Part shown: piece after piece, positions 43,370-55,135 of the stretch
Position numbering within the stretch: position 1 is the first letter of the stretch
How the letters are laid out: the number at the start of each line of letters is the position of its first letter
DNA from: Apricaphanius iberus
Taxonomy: Eukaryota > Chordata > Actinopteri > Cyprinodontiformes > Aphaniidae
Direction: 5' to 3'
Assembly (NCBI GenBank): GCA_028564705.1
Contig: JAPXFQ010000787.1
Location: 4,030,001 to 4,094,000, forward strand
Length of the DNA: 64,000 nucleotides
The notes under the pieces: generated by a model
The model's input: the letters and a program-made list of their open reading frames with translations, nothing else
Told to the model about the DNA's origin: nothing
Databases searched by the model: none
Program-made: the position numbers and the translations under genes

Positions 43370-43833
43370 GATAAAGTGAGAGTGTGTGGTTAAACCAGGA
43401 AGTTGTTGTTTAACAGCCAGGACAAGACAATAATGGAATCTGCTAATCAAACAAGTCAAACTAGAGTTCACTAACAGGGCACCGAATTCTGGGCCCTGTG
43501 CACTCTAAAGGTCAGTGGGCTCTATTAACCACCTGAGAAAAAGGCATTTTTTAAAATAAAAATGTATAAAATGGAACCTGTGGTTTTGTAACATTTTAAG
43601 ATCAAGGCAGCTGTCATTATCATAGACTTTGTAGGCCTTGCAGGCTTGCCTAAGTTGACTGAATAGATCGTAATTTTTTTCCGAATTTTGAAAACAGTCT
43701 GGAGTTGGAATGGATTATCCGTGTCAGTTTCTAAAATAAAGTGACCGTCGGTCACAAAAATATTAAAATAGGGTGGTATTTTCCTCATAACTCATGTCTC
43801 TCGATGGCTGATCAAACCTATTAAAATATTTGT
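43370..43833. other. Upstream flank of the chemokine gene, nothing identified
   Basis: No coding sequence or named repeat recognised. Confidence 0.4.
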
Positions 43834-44415
43834 CTAGGGCCACGTCCACACTAAGCCGGATAATGCCTTAAACGTATAATTATTAAGTCTACACCCCCCT
43901 ATCGTCCACACTAACCTGGCGTCGTTTAAGGTCTGTGGCCGGATAACTATTAGCCGGGTAAGAGAACCGTGTAAATATAAATTCAACGGCTAAACGAGCT
44001 AGTGTGGACAGCTTCCCCCGGATAATAAAAGGAAGTGGCGTCACTGAATGCTGCGTCAATAACAATACGACACTACAGACAAAGACAACACCGAAGAGTA
44101 ATAAATCAATTTTTTCGTCTGTCCACACCAAAAACTCTCTCTTCTTCTGAGCAGATATTGTTCTCATCGGTTAACGGGACAAGCAGATATGTACTGTGCT
44201 GTAGAGCTTCTTGTATATTATGTAGGCGCTGGCGTCACGTAGATTATACGCGTGTTGTGTGCGTCTTTTCGTGCATGCCCAGTATTTGCACAGGTCGGTA
44301 TGGGATTGCGCAATCATGGGACCTTAAACGAGGTGTAAATGCTCGTGTTGAGTGGATAACATTAGGCGTCTAACTACCCGTATAACCTTACCGGTTTAGT
44401 GTGAACGTAGCCTAG
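43834..44415. mobile_element. MITE with subterminal repeats
   Basis: CTAGGGCCACGTCCACACTA at 43834 pairs with the reverse complement of the right end at 44415 (CTAGGCTACGTTCACACTA), about 25 bp with few mismatches. Inside, GTCCACACTA, its reverse complement TAGTGTGGAC and GCCGGATAA recur, as in the subterminal transposase-binding arrays of hAT-like elements. No ORF and no clear target duplication. Confidence 0.7.
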
Positions 44416-44479
44416 GTCATTTACCTACTCCTAGTCTCCTGCAACCTGGAGGGTTGGTTTTTGTCCTGAGATTTTCTTC

Positions 44480-44580
44480 AGGCTGTTCCAAACTAGGACT
44501 GGACGATATAGGAAAAGAGTGTATCAATAAAGGGAATAGTCATATTGATCGATATCGATAATTATCGATACCTAACCCAA
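44480..44580 (+). mobile_element. Solo hAT-like terminus
   Basis: ACTAGGACTGGACGATATAGG followed by ATCGATATCGATAATTATCG has the form of a fish hAT left end with its ATCGAT-rich subterminal region. No matching right end was found nearby. Confidence 0.45.
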
Positions 44581-44689
44581 AATGTTGAAAATATATTTCA
44601 AGTGCCTCCCTGGTGATTTTGTTATTTTTCGATGAACTAATTTAAATAAGAATTAAGTAATTTATGACGAATTGAAGTCATAACTACAT

Positions 44690-45010
44690 TTAAAATAAAA
44701 ATTAAAAAATTAAGAGACCTGGGCCCGTATCCCTAAAGAATTTGTGTGCAAAAAGTGGCTCCTAGCAGCCAAATTATGAGAAAATTCTCAGAGTCATGAC
44801 GTCTTCTTAGAATTTCCCCTAAAAGTGACAGGAAAATCCCAGTTAATATAAAAGCTATTCCTCAAGATTCCTAGTGCTTAAAAGGGCTCCTAAGGGGAGA
44901 TCTGCTAAGAGCAGGGAAGATGACTTTTAGTGGCTTAGGAGTTCCCCTAAGCAGCTGTGTTTGTAGGATATTTGTTAACAAGCCGTCATAAATAGACCAG
45001 CCAGCAATCA
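44690..45010. repeat. Possible Harbinger-like or other MITE fragment
   Basis: GGGCCCGTATCCCTAAAGAA followed by several CCTAAG/CTTAGGAG motifs in both orientations looks like a subterminal array of a DNA transposon. Ends and family were not resolved. Confidence 0.3.
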
Positions 45011-46159
45011 CAGACATTGATAAAAACTGAGCCGTGTTACCCTGTTAAGACCAAACTGAGTTGTAACGTTGCAATTTCTACTTCATTAAGGACAGCCCCT
45101 TGATATAGGCCATCTTGTTTTCAATGGGGTCCATATGGGAGTGAAAGTACAAAATATGCCAGCTAGGATATTAATATGAGCAAATGAGACACAAATCATT
45201 ATTTGAACACGGTGTCGTGAGCTTAAGTTTTCGCATATTTTAGATTCTAATGTTAGGCTATAACCCCTACAGCTTAATATTCCTTATTTAGATATTTTTC
45301 TTGAATGTGTAATGTTATGTAATGTATAAAGGTTTCCGCAAGCTTCACCTATGTGTTTGTTTTAAGAGATAAAAATGTATGGTTAGGTTTAGGAAAACAA
45401 CATGTCTTTGCTTAATACGAGCTCTGAGGAGATTTAATTTTACTGTTGCCTTGAAAAATTGTTTCATGCTCTGTGTTTGCTTTAGGAGCTCTGGAGAAAA
45501 CAAAAAAGCAGGAAACTGAGTAAATACACTTGAATTAATTCAATAATTCCAGCAATTTGTAAGATCAAGCAAGGTCTACACTTGGAATCTACGTGATTTG
45601 GAGTGGGCTGTATCATACTCACTGAATGAAATACTTTCTTTATTAACGCTCAAACTACCAGAAACACCTGTCTTGGAAGCAGTAAAAGTGTCCAACCTAA
45701 ATTACACACTGGCCCACTCTGATGTGCCAGTGAGGAGGGAAATTCCCCACCTTGCAGTACATGGAAGAGCATTAATGATTGACTATTTCATGGGAAATGT
45801 TGGAATAAATGTGTGGAGAAGCACAGGCTTAGTGTTTGGTGGTGCGTCACATATTTGAGACCTTATAAAAGAGTCCAAAGGGTGTTTTCTGTTTCTTGGC
45901 TTTTGAATACCAACTCCTCTGGTCATCTTATCAGCAAAGGGGCAACATTAGCTGTAATTTTAAGCTTTTGGGTGTAAATCCCCAACATTGTTCCTCTAGC
46001 CTACCTCAGTTTTTAGCTTATTTGATTCTAAGTCCAGTGTGTACCTTTTCCCTTGCCCAATGACCATTGGAGGTAGTTGCCAGCCTCTCCACATCTCTGC
46101 AAGGATTTAACCCTGTCCAACACCCAAACTGATTCCTGTGTGAGAGATATGAGGCAAAC
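45011..46159. other. Intergenic DNA; one unassigned ORF
   Basis: An 86-codon plus-strand frame (45598-45858) has protein-like composition but no motif I recognise. Nothing else stands out. Confidence 0.35.
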
Positions 46160-46164
46160 CACTG

Positions 46165-46360
46165 ACCTTAGATAGCCTGACCTTAGATATTAAGCTGAGT
46201 CAACCTGGACAATATCTGATGGTTTACAGAGTTGAAAGCCTTCTTCAGATCTAAAAATACAGCTCCAACACAGGGATTTTTGTGCAGTAAGCTCTTCAAG
46301 TTCTTCACTAACACATGCAGGGCAGTATCTGTGGAGTGATGCGCCCGAAAGCGAAAATGT
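46165..46360 (-). mobile_element. LINE reverse transcriptase fragment
   Basis: Minus-strand reading gives FRAHHSTDTALHVLVK, then VGAVFLDLKKAFNSVNH, the first catalytic region of a LINE reverse transcriptase. Only about 65 codons remain. Confidence 0.75.
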
Positions 46361-47530
46361 CATGGATGCAATGAGGGTCGGGTGTTTTCTAGCCCTCTCT
46401 CTGCCAATCTCAAGCCTGGTGGAGCAGTACAAATGTGCCAAATCAAGGCTTGAAATGAATTTCACAGAATCCAGGGATCCAGATGTCATAGGTGCTGCTC
46501 CAACCCTAGCAACGGGGAGGAAATGGAAGCAATCTGCAGCAGATGCAGTGGCAAAGGCAGCCCTCATACACTGTTATATAGTGGGGCATATCCAGTATGG
46601 CAGAGGGGGCCTTGGACTAGAAGCTGCAACACCCGCATGGCAAAAAGCTAATCCAACTGAACGGCAGCAAATGGTGGTGGAGGAGGTGCCCCACCAGGAG
46701 GAAGCAGTAAGGTGTGCCAAGGCTGTCTCACAAGCTCAGAAAGGCCGCTTGGATGAAGTGGCATGGTGTGGAGAGGAGAAAAATCAAATGGAACGAGATG
46801 TGGAGCATGGAGGCTAATAGGCTAAGTTTCATCATCAGAGCTACATACGATGACCTGCCCTCCCCAACCAACCTACATCTCTGGCATGGAGAGGACCCAG
46901 CCTGTCCCCTGTGTGCAGCCCCAGCAACCCTCAAACACATCCTGGTGGGTTTCAAGACCAGCCTAACTCAAGAAAGATACACCTTGTGCCACAAACAAGT
47001 GCTGAAGGGCCGAACTACAGAAAAGAGGGTAACCACCAACGCCATGCCTCTAAATGCCCAGACTACCATCCTACAGAGAACAACCTTCTTCCGGGAAGGG
47101 GAGAAACAGCCATCACGCCATCCCTTTCAGTCTCGGGCCCATTGATCGCAGCATGAAATCCGGGTAGACCTCAGCCAGAGGCTCACCTTCCCACCCGAAA
47201 TTGCAGCAACCAACCTGGACTAAGACCTTGTACCCTGGCCCAGGTCCTGCCTTCCTGCTTGTCTTCATCATTGAGATGACTGTCCGATGGGAGGATGCCA
47301 TCAAATAGGCATTTGAGCGCAAGAGGCTGTGGTATGCCAATTTAGCAGCTGAAGCAGAGGGGCAGGGCTGGAATGTGGCCAGTGGAGGTGGGACACAGAG
47401 GTTTTGTAGCCAGTTCCACCACAAGGCTCTTTAAGGAAGTAGGGATCAGAGGGCAGGCCCAATGGAGGGCGGTCAAAGATCTTGCCATTGTAGTGGAACG
47501 GAGCAGTCACTGGCTGTAGCTGAGGTTTAG
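46361..47530 (+). mobile_element. C-terminal part of an RLE-type non-LTR retrotransposon (R2/NeSL-like)
   Basis: A first frame (46362-46800) holds HIQYGRGGLGLEAATPAW and AVRCAKAVSQAQKG. A one-base shift leads to a second frame (46714-47145) with WMKWHGVERRKIKW, RLSFIIRATYDDLPSPTNL and a zinc-binding motif CPLCAAPATLKHIL. Further on, with stops, come DLSQRLTFPPEIAATNL, FIIEMTVRWEDA and AFERKRL, resembling the restriction-like endonuclease at the C-terminus of R2/R4/NeSL elements. It abuts the unrelated opposite-strand RT fragment at 46360. Clade assignment is tentative. Confidence 0.6.
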
Positions 47531-48120
47531 GGACGCAACATGGGCTGTCAAATGATCGAGTGGTGCTACTGTGCAAGACACACCCGGATCTGAGCAACCC
47601 GTAGTGGGCCAACTCCAGCAGAGGGTCACACAACTGAAGATGTATTGCATTGGTGGCACCATACGATCTGTAGCAAATTTAACCCCACCCCAGATTACAT
47701 CTCCACTCAATTGTGCTGAAAACTAGACCTCTTTAGTAATTAGTCATGGTATTAATCCATAGTTTATTCTTATGTTCCTTCTGAATATTTTTATCATGCT
47801 TTAGGAACAGATTCTAGTGTGTTTCGGTTCAGCTCTTGCAGTATTATGCTTTATCCCTGTTATTAATAATTGTTTAAAGGTTTTGTTCCTTCATTTGTGG
47901 TTTCTTATGTTGTTTTTGTTTTGGTTTTTTTTGCATTTTGTTCCTTGTGGATTTCTAGCTTCCTCAGATTAATATTTACATTTACTCTAGTTTACTAGGT
48001 GTGCTTTTGTTTCTCACTTGCCGTTAGTCTGCCTCCTGTTTCATTATAGTTACCAATAATCTAGTCAAGCGATCCACCTCCAGTCTAATCCCCATATGAC
48101 CCAACTGATAGGCTAATCAT
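47531..48120. other. Intergenic DNA, nothing identified
   Basis: T-rich sequence without a recognisable gene or repeat. Confidence 0.4.
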
Positions 48121-48660
48121 TTAAAGGAAAAGTTGTTTTTTTTCAACCTGGACCTCATTTTTAGAAAATTTTACATTCCATTACTTACCCAAACAAGTTT
48201 GGAGCTACATGAAGAAGTTTTTATCCAGCTGCAATCAGCATCTATCCATATAATGGGAGTCAATCAGGGCAGGAGATTTGCCGCCTGTAATACAGTATTA
48301 TCTGCCCCAGAATACCTTCATTTAACCATGTTTTGTTATTAATTATCAGCACTACACCTGTCAGAGTTCAGAACGTCTCGGAAGTGTTTATTAGTTCTGT
48401 TTCGGGGTTATAGAGAGGCAATAATATTACTACAGTATCGCATTGTTACAATTACGTCGCTGCCGTGCTCCATCCCGGTTGTAGTCTAAGCAGGACTTTC
48501 ACTCTGTGCTCTACGGGGGTCGGCTTGACAGAACTTGCTACAGCAAATATCAACATGGTTCAAGTTTGTGTGTTTACAATTTGCAGTAACCAAATGACCA
48601 AGGAGAATTGGTTCAGCTTCCACGGGCTCCCTTTCTGCAACCTATGCAGACTATAGTTTC
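48121..48660 (+). mobile_element. Kolobok-like repeat, copy 3, with THAP zinc-finger remnant
   Basis: The segment begins with TTAAAGGAAAAGTTG and matches copies at 25597 and 40437. At 48555-48640 it encodes the start of a THAP domain: MVQVCVFTICSN with C-x4-C and then KENWFSFHGLP, the F-H-x-x-P signature. The frame ends soon after. A right terminus was not found. Confidence 0.65.
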
Positions 48661-51057
48661 ATCCAGTGTTTCTCTGTTACTGTGATAAGGTTTATTAAAA
48701 TCCACACTACACCGCTGTTCAGCAACTGTCTGCATTTTGGCTCTGCATCACAAAACATGACAGCTTGCCAGTAGAGCCAAGGGTATCTTGTCAGCAAAGC
48801 CACTTGTGGTCCAATTTTGCACCAAAACTTATATCTGCTTGCTCAAATATATAAGCATTAATAACATCTCTACATGTCTGCCTACTATTTTCCTTTTGCA
48901 TGCTCAGAGATCTCTTTAAATATGTGTGTTAAAAATATACCTACCACTCTAATTATGCTGCAGATGAGATGAAAGGTAAAACATCCATCATTCTCTTTAA
49001 CAGTTGTTGTTATTTCGGCTGCATAGATGTATCTCTTCCAGGGAACTAAATTAACATGACTGAAATGTAAACTGATATTAGTTTACACCATAGACTGTAA
49101 AAAACAATAGAAAACGCCTCCTCACTCCTCCTTGTTTAGCAGAATGACACACGTTCATGGGGGAATTCATGGCGGATTCACAGACTCCTCCTCCCCAGCT
49201 CTGACGAAGTATGTTCCTAAAAAGGGCATAGGGGCGGGATCTTCACTGTAGACTCTGTCCTCGCGGGGCGTGTATGGGCGTGTAGTTCGGATCGTAATCA
49301 TGCCCATTCTGCTCCGCGTCTTTAACTCTGATGCTAAACTTGGCTAACTAAGCTAAAGGCTAATAGCCCCATGCCTGACTGCTGCCGTATCTGTGCTCCT
49401 CCGACGGTTTTCCAATTTCTCAAACCTCAAAAGGTAAGAACTAGTAACTTGAAATAATTATTAAAATGTAGTGTTACTATAATTAAATTCAAACGAAACA
49501 GCCTGTCAATCAAAGTCTGGACCCTCATTAATTATGCAAGATTTCAAAAAAATTATCTTAAGAAAACCAGCCTGGTTTCTATTTTCTTGACTAGCCCAGC
49601 ATTATCTCAGGTGGAATATGTAGCCATAGAAAGTTTAAAAAAATGTGAAAAAACGTGTCTAAAGTCCAATGCTTTTCAATGGGGGCCTAGCGGCCAAATG
49701 GAGGTACTACAGCAATGGAGGAGCAATGGCGGCCTCCGTGGTATGCGGTCACAAAGCAGAGCAGCCAGCGGCCATTGGTTTACACCCTGTTGTGCAAAAA
49801 TAGGTTTGTTTTGACTATAAATTGCTATGAATAATCGCTAAAGGCAATCGTTGATAAAATTTATAATTTAGGATAAAATTACCCAATTAGGGGCATTACT
49901 TGATTGTACAGATAATATTAATAGCCAAAAAGTTAAATAGGAGGAAAAAAGAAGGAAACATTGGTGTTCTTTGAACAGCAAGTTACAACATATGCTTATA
50001 GAAAAATGCAAGCAATGACTTTCCATGATACAAATGTTTATTAACAAAGGAAACTAACTTCCATGTCAAAATACTTTAATTAACATACTCACAACTACTA
50101 TGTAAAATAATGAATAATAAAATTAATTACCAAAAGTAAAAACGGTAAAAGTGTACCAGTATGCAGGAATTGGAATAAACAACCAATACATTGTTTGTGA
50201 TTTCACAGTCCAGTATGAATATGTATGCTTAAAGACCAAAGCTTGTATGGAAGAGTTTGGGGAGGGAAGCTAAGTTATTTTTAAATTAATTAGTTTAGAA
50301 CTAATTAGCACAATCTGGTTTGTGCTCAAACAACCAATTGACAATCCAAAGGAGAAGTGAAGACAAAACATTATTTGGTGGAAGTAATGTTTCATTAAAT
50401 AATTTGCGGATTTAGAAATAAGTAATCTTTTGGGAAATTTGATTTGGTTTTTGGATCAGTCACAGGAGTGATGATCGAATTTAGCATTTTGGTGTAGTAA
50501 GATTGCAGCTTCATAATGGCTTGTAATATTAGTTTTTGGTATTTAAGCAACCTTTTTAGCAATCCTGTTTATGAATGCTTTAAGCAAAGAGATAAAAATT
50601 CATTAACATTCATGATTCTCAAAGTTCATTTACTAGAGAGTACTAGAGAAAACACAAAAGCTCCATTCGGATGGAGTAACTCATGTTGCGTGACTAAAAT
50701 GACTACCAATCATCACTAATCTGGGAGCTAAAATGGACTCAGGTCTTAAATTTGGGGGGTTGTAATGCATCCATTAGGCGCCTGAAGGTTATTCAAAATG
50801 CCACATCTTTGAGCTGGAACAAAAAAGTTAGCACATCTCCATTTTAATTTCACTCCACTGGCTATCAGTACTCCAACCCCCCCTTCATTGTTCTTTGTTC
50901 AAGTTAAGACGCTGTCAATAATTTCATAATACGCCATATCAGTGCATGCCTATGTGATTCCCTCTGAGTTAAACTAAAAGCATTAAACAGTCCAAAACTG
51001 GTTTAGGTGGGTATTTCCATTATAGCTAAATTGTCACAACCAGGTGAGAAAATGTTT
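48661..51057. other. Intergenic DNA with faint repeat traces
   Basis: CATAGACTGTAAAAAA at about 49088 and the CCTCC-rich stretch to 49260 look like part of a fish dispersed repeat. Around 50690-50890 the plus strand has weak L2-like similarity (RRLKVIQNA followed by a WNKKV stretch). No exon is convincing. Confidence 0.4.
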
Positions 51058-51490
51058 CCCTGATATTGTTGTTGCTCTTGCGGAAGAGGTCACATAGCTT
51101 GAAATCTATTTTTAGACCTCGGAGAGGCTAAAAATAGTACAGGTATTTGAAATTAGTTGCTTATTAACAAAAAAGGTGTCGTGAGAGGGATGTGGTGAAG
51201 GCAATGGAATTCGGTCTTATAATGATGAGACTTGTTTCCTTGTTAGTGATGCAACTCTGAGACCAAAACAGTTGAATTTGTTTCATGTGGGAATCTAAAA
51301 TGCCATATCCAAAATGTTGAAAAGATGCAGCCATAAAAGTGTTAAAGATGACTTTAAAGCAAAGCTTAGAAATAGCAGGAAGCAGTAAATTCTACTTCAG
51401 TATTAGAATGATTTAAAAAAAAGGCTCTGATGCAATACCTTATATGCAGAGTTATACAGTTCCTCAGATCTCTTTTACGCTGTAGGCTGC
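51058..51490. repeat. Duplicated segment, copy A
   Basis: This region aligns in order with 54124-55135: GCTTGAAATCTATTTTTAGA, TTGTTTCCTTGTTRGTGATGC, TTCAAAATGTT-like sequence, GCARCCATAAAAG, CAGGAAGC and AGGCTCTGAYGCAA. Divergence with small indels shows it is old. Function unknown; it may be a segmental duplication or two copies of an undescribed repeat. Confidence 0.7.
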
Positions 51491-51764
51491 ACTCACAGAT
51501 GCTCACACATACATCTACTGATATATTATCTTGAAAAGGTATTCAAATACCCCAAACCTTCCTTAATCTGGACACATTAGAAGTCCAAACTTCAGAGTAT
51601 TTTACTGGCGATTTAGACCAATGCAAAGTAGAGCGTAATTGTGAAGTATAAAGGAATGCATACATTGTTTTTGCTTGCTCAAAGCTTGAATCTGAGAAGC
51701 AGTCCAAATGTCCAAAGTAATAGGAAAGGAATTGCAGATCTGTCCTAAATAAAGCTATTACTGC

Positions 51765-51835
51765 TTTGGTGGACCACCGGGGGCTCCACTAACACCCAGA
51801 CTGCCGGATGTTCTAATTTAAAAATCTCCAGTTTT
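51765..51835 (-). repeat. Fragment related to the direct repeats at 32345 and 32896
   Basis: On the minus strand TCTGGGTGTTAGTGGAGCC and CCCGGTGGTCCACC match the end of the two direct repeats flanking the Gypsy RT fragment. Confidence 0.6.
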
Positions 51836-53214
51836 GGCACTCACTCTTTTTCTCAGTTGATTTTAGTTGGAGTTGAGTATACGAGATGTCTATACTCCCG
51901 TGTCTTTTCTATTATTCCTCAATATTGGTTACCCCTGACTATATCACAGCTTTCAACTTCTGGGATAGACATATGTATGATAAAATATTACCGTTGGACT
52001 TATACAGTATTAATTTGTCCTGAAATTTAACTTGCATCATGTAGTTAATGTTGAAACACGAAGTGAAACGTCTCGTTTCTCTATAATCCCTCCTCCTGCA
52101 CCTCAACGCTCCGCTCTGCTGCGCTGCAGAGCTGGGAGCAGATCACACTGAGACAAACAGTGGTGAGCTTTATCTCAAACAGTATTCTGACAAAGAATTT
52201 GAAAAGTACACAATGAAACTCTGTTATATTAAGGCCTCAGAAGTTTGGTTTATTTTTTGTAAAAATAAAAAGTCAATGGAGCCTATTTCAATTAATAACT
52301 CTCCAGGCTTTAGTCAGAGCACAAACCAACATAGCTAAATCTACTAAGCAAATCTTTCCAGCCCAGTATATAAAAAAGGTTGGGTTTTGTTTGCACCCGT
52401 TTACTGAACATTCTGGTATGCTACAGATCAATTAATCAACCACACAATACTGTTATGAGATCACATAAGCAGCTTGATAAATGGCTAAACCACATTAGCA
52501 TTAGCATGTAGCCACTTACTTCTCTGTCCATCAGGCGTCTTTGTTCTTTGATCCGGCTGCTGTTCTTTAGGAATTTAGAATAAAATCCTGTAATCCATGC
52601 AGCCTAACAGGCGTTTTCACAGAGAAAGTAAAAAATCCAACAAAAAAAGGGATTTAAGCTCGTAAAAACAGAAGCAGCCATGAACTGTGAGAAGAAGGAG
52701 AGGGGTTTGAACTCTAGCAGAGGGAAGCCACTCCGCCAACAGGGGCGGTGCAGACACCTCAACACCCCCGTGTTTTCAACTAATGATGTCAGTAGTTGAA
52801 CACTCGATTTCTAGGAGAGGGAGGGGCAGCTGCTCAGAGAGCAGAATTCAGGAGGATTACTCAAACATGCTAAGATTAAGCCGAAAACCACTCTGGTGGG
52901 GGTTTTATGAGAAAATTCTATTACCATATGGTTAAAAACTCCAAAAACTTGATCTTGCATGATATAGGCCCTTTGAGGAGTTGTTGTTAGAATCCTTGTA
53001 ATCTTTCTAATTTATGCTAATGCAACATGAGCCATTGGTGGTGGCAGGGATTGCTCCATGAAGACCTGCTTTTGCTGTATCCCTTTGTCATCAAAGATAT
53101 ACTCTTCCTCCAACACCATTCCGCAATGCACTCCACAAATCCAGCCATTTAAAAGTGGTGAGAATAAAGCAATTACTAAATAAAGCAACGATATGTCCTA
53201 TTTGCAGGTTGCTA
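51836..53214. other. Intergenic DNA, nothing firm identified
   Basis: No exon seen. Sequence near 52080-52150 and 52540-52760 is more GC-rich than its surroundings but has no recognised gene. Confidence 0.4.
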
Positions 53215-54040
53215 CAGTCCATGTCGGGGTTGCAGTAAAGATGTCGTTCCTCTGGTCAAATGAGACCAAAATCAAATTTTTGGTCTTTAAGCAGACTGGT
53301 ATAACATTCTGAACACATCACCCCCATAGCAATGTTTTCGTTCAGCATGGTCAGAGAAGATGGATGGAGCTAAGTACCAAAAAAATCCTGTGGAAAGGTT
53401 TTTAAAGGCTGCAAACTAGGATTGACGTTCCCCTTCCACCAAAAGAATTAACCCAAATATTCAGCTAGAACCTAATAATTACCATAATTATGTTAAAACA
53501 GAGGGATGAACAGTGGCGCAGTGGTTAGCACTGTTGCCTTGCAGCAAGAAGGTTGTGGGTTCATATCCCGGCCCAGGGCCTTTCTGCATGTTCTCCCCGT
53601 GCATGCGTGGGTTCCCTCCGGGTACTCCGGCTTCCTCCCCACAGAGGACATTCCAAAAACATGAATTTCAGGTTAATTAATTGATGTCACCAAATTGTCC
53701 TTAGGTGTGAGTGTGTGCATGGTTGTTTGTCCTGTTTGTGATGGACTGGTGACCTGTCCAGGGTGTACCCCGCCTCTCGCCCATTGACAGCTGGAGATAG
53801 GCACCAGCACCCCCGTGACCCATTAAGGATTAAGCGGTAAAGAAAATGGATGGATGTTAGAACAGTCCAGTCAAAGGCCACACCTGAATGCAATTTATAC
53901 AAAATTTGAAAATCTATATCCACGGATGTTTGCTTGGGCTATTCAGTTTCTTAAGAAGCTGGTGGACATCCCAAAAAAAATTAAAAAGGTGCTTCTACAA
54001 AGTATTGATTCAAAGTGGCTGGATACAAATGTGTGACAGA
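53215..54040 (+). mobile_element. Tc1-type transposase relic split by a SINE
   Basis: Left part 53240-53470 corresponds to the central Tc1 transposase coding region (plus strand CTCTGGTCAAATGAGACC, then GAAGATGGATGGAGC). The right part after 53866 continues with the 3' region (ACAGTCCAGTCAAAGGCC, TTCTACAAAGTATTGA, GGATACAAATGTGTG). The DPE-type catalytic order is broken by stops and deletions. Termini not determined. Confidence 0.75.
53502..53853 (+). mobile_element. tRNA-derived SINE with target-site duplication
   Basis: The head CAGTGGCGCAGTGGTTAGCA (A box) and GTGGGTTCATATCCCGG (B box) is tRNA-like. It is followed by a GCATGCGTGGGTTCC / TCCGGCTTCCTCCC body and a LINE-shared tail (GATGGACTGGTGACCTG to AATGGATGG). 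Flanking 12-bp repeats ATGTTAAAACAG (53490-53501) and ATGTTAGAACAG (53854-53865) differ at one base. This copy is nearly full length and inserted into a Tc1 relic. Confidence 0.92.
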
Positions 54041-54123
54041 TAATTTTTCAAAACAATATCACGGATTGGATATATATATCAATAATCCATCCACACATTT
54101 CAACATTTTTGTTTTAAAATGTG

Positions 54124-55135
54124 GCCCTGATGTCGTTGTCGCAAGGATTCCTGGGGGAAACAGTGCGTAGCTTGAAATCTATTTTTAGACCTCACAGTAT
54201 CTAAGGCCGTTTTCACATGTGTGGCCGTGCCAGAATACGGCCAGAGAAAATGCACATTTATTCTGTTCAGATGGCACGTTTTTGACCCGTACTGGAATAC
54301 AGCGTTTTACTACACCTAAACAGCAGGTGGCGGTATACAAATAAGTCTTTAGTTATCCAACAAACAGGGGAGTGAGAAGTACCGACGTCATAAAACGAGC
54401 AACAGCCTAGAATGTAAACAAACTGGTCTACTTGTCACCTGCTGCCTGAAGCCATCTACAGGGTGAGTGTTGTCGTAAACCCGCCGTTGTGTAATCTGCT
54501 GGGTTTACAAAACAGGAATCGTGTTGTTTTGGTATTTTTATGGTCGCGAGGTGATTCTGTAATTTCGGCCGGCGGTAATGTAATTTCCGCGTGGAGCGCG
54601 TCCATTGTCTTGAGTACGGCCAGAGTACGGGTTGTGTTCACATGATCCGTGGCCGCTCATACCTGGACTTGGATACTACCTCCACGGTCCAGTCTGTGTT
54701 CACATGGTACGAAATAAGTGGATTGTGACCAAATACGGTATCCGAGTACGGACTCCCGTACCATGTGAAAACGCCCTAAAAGTATTCAAAGTGTTTAATA
54801 TCGTTACACATGAACAAAAGCTGAGAAAAGGGTGTGGTTTGTTTCCTTGTTGGTGATGCAAAAGAAATATCATCCTGTAAAAACAGTTGACTTTGCGTTT
54901 CCCCAGATTGGTGAAGAATTCAGTGCTGTTCTTTGTTTCATGATAAGATCAAGAATGCTGCAAGTATATTCAAAATGTTCAAACGATGCAACCATAAAAG
55001 CTTAATGCTGACTGTAAAACACAGCTTGGTAAGAACAGGAAGCGGCAGCTTCTAGTTCAGTTTGTAACCGATAAAAAACAGGCTCTGACGCAAGACCTGG
55101 AATGCAGAGTTGTACAGCTACTCAAGTGTAAATAA
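54124..55135. repeat. Duplicated segment, copy B (contains a MITE)
   Basis: Diverged counterpart of 51058-51490. The match is interrupted by the MITE at 54203-54778, which copy A lacks, so the transposon inserted after the copies separated. Confidence 0.7.
54203..54778. mobile_element. MITE in duplicated segment B
   Basis: AAGGCCGTTTTCACATG at the left and an inverted right end (reverse complement AGGGCGTTTTCACATGG) define the element. CACATGG and GTACGG/CCGTAC motifs recur inside in both orientations. The flanks AGTATCT and AGTATTC may be a degraded target duplication. No ORF. Confidence 0.75.
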
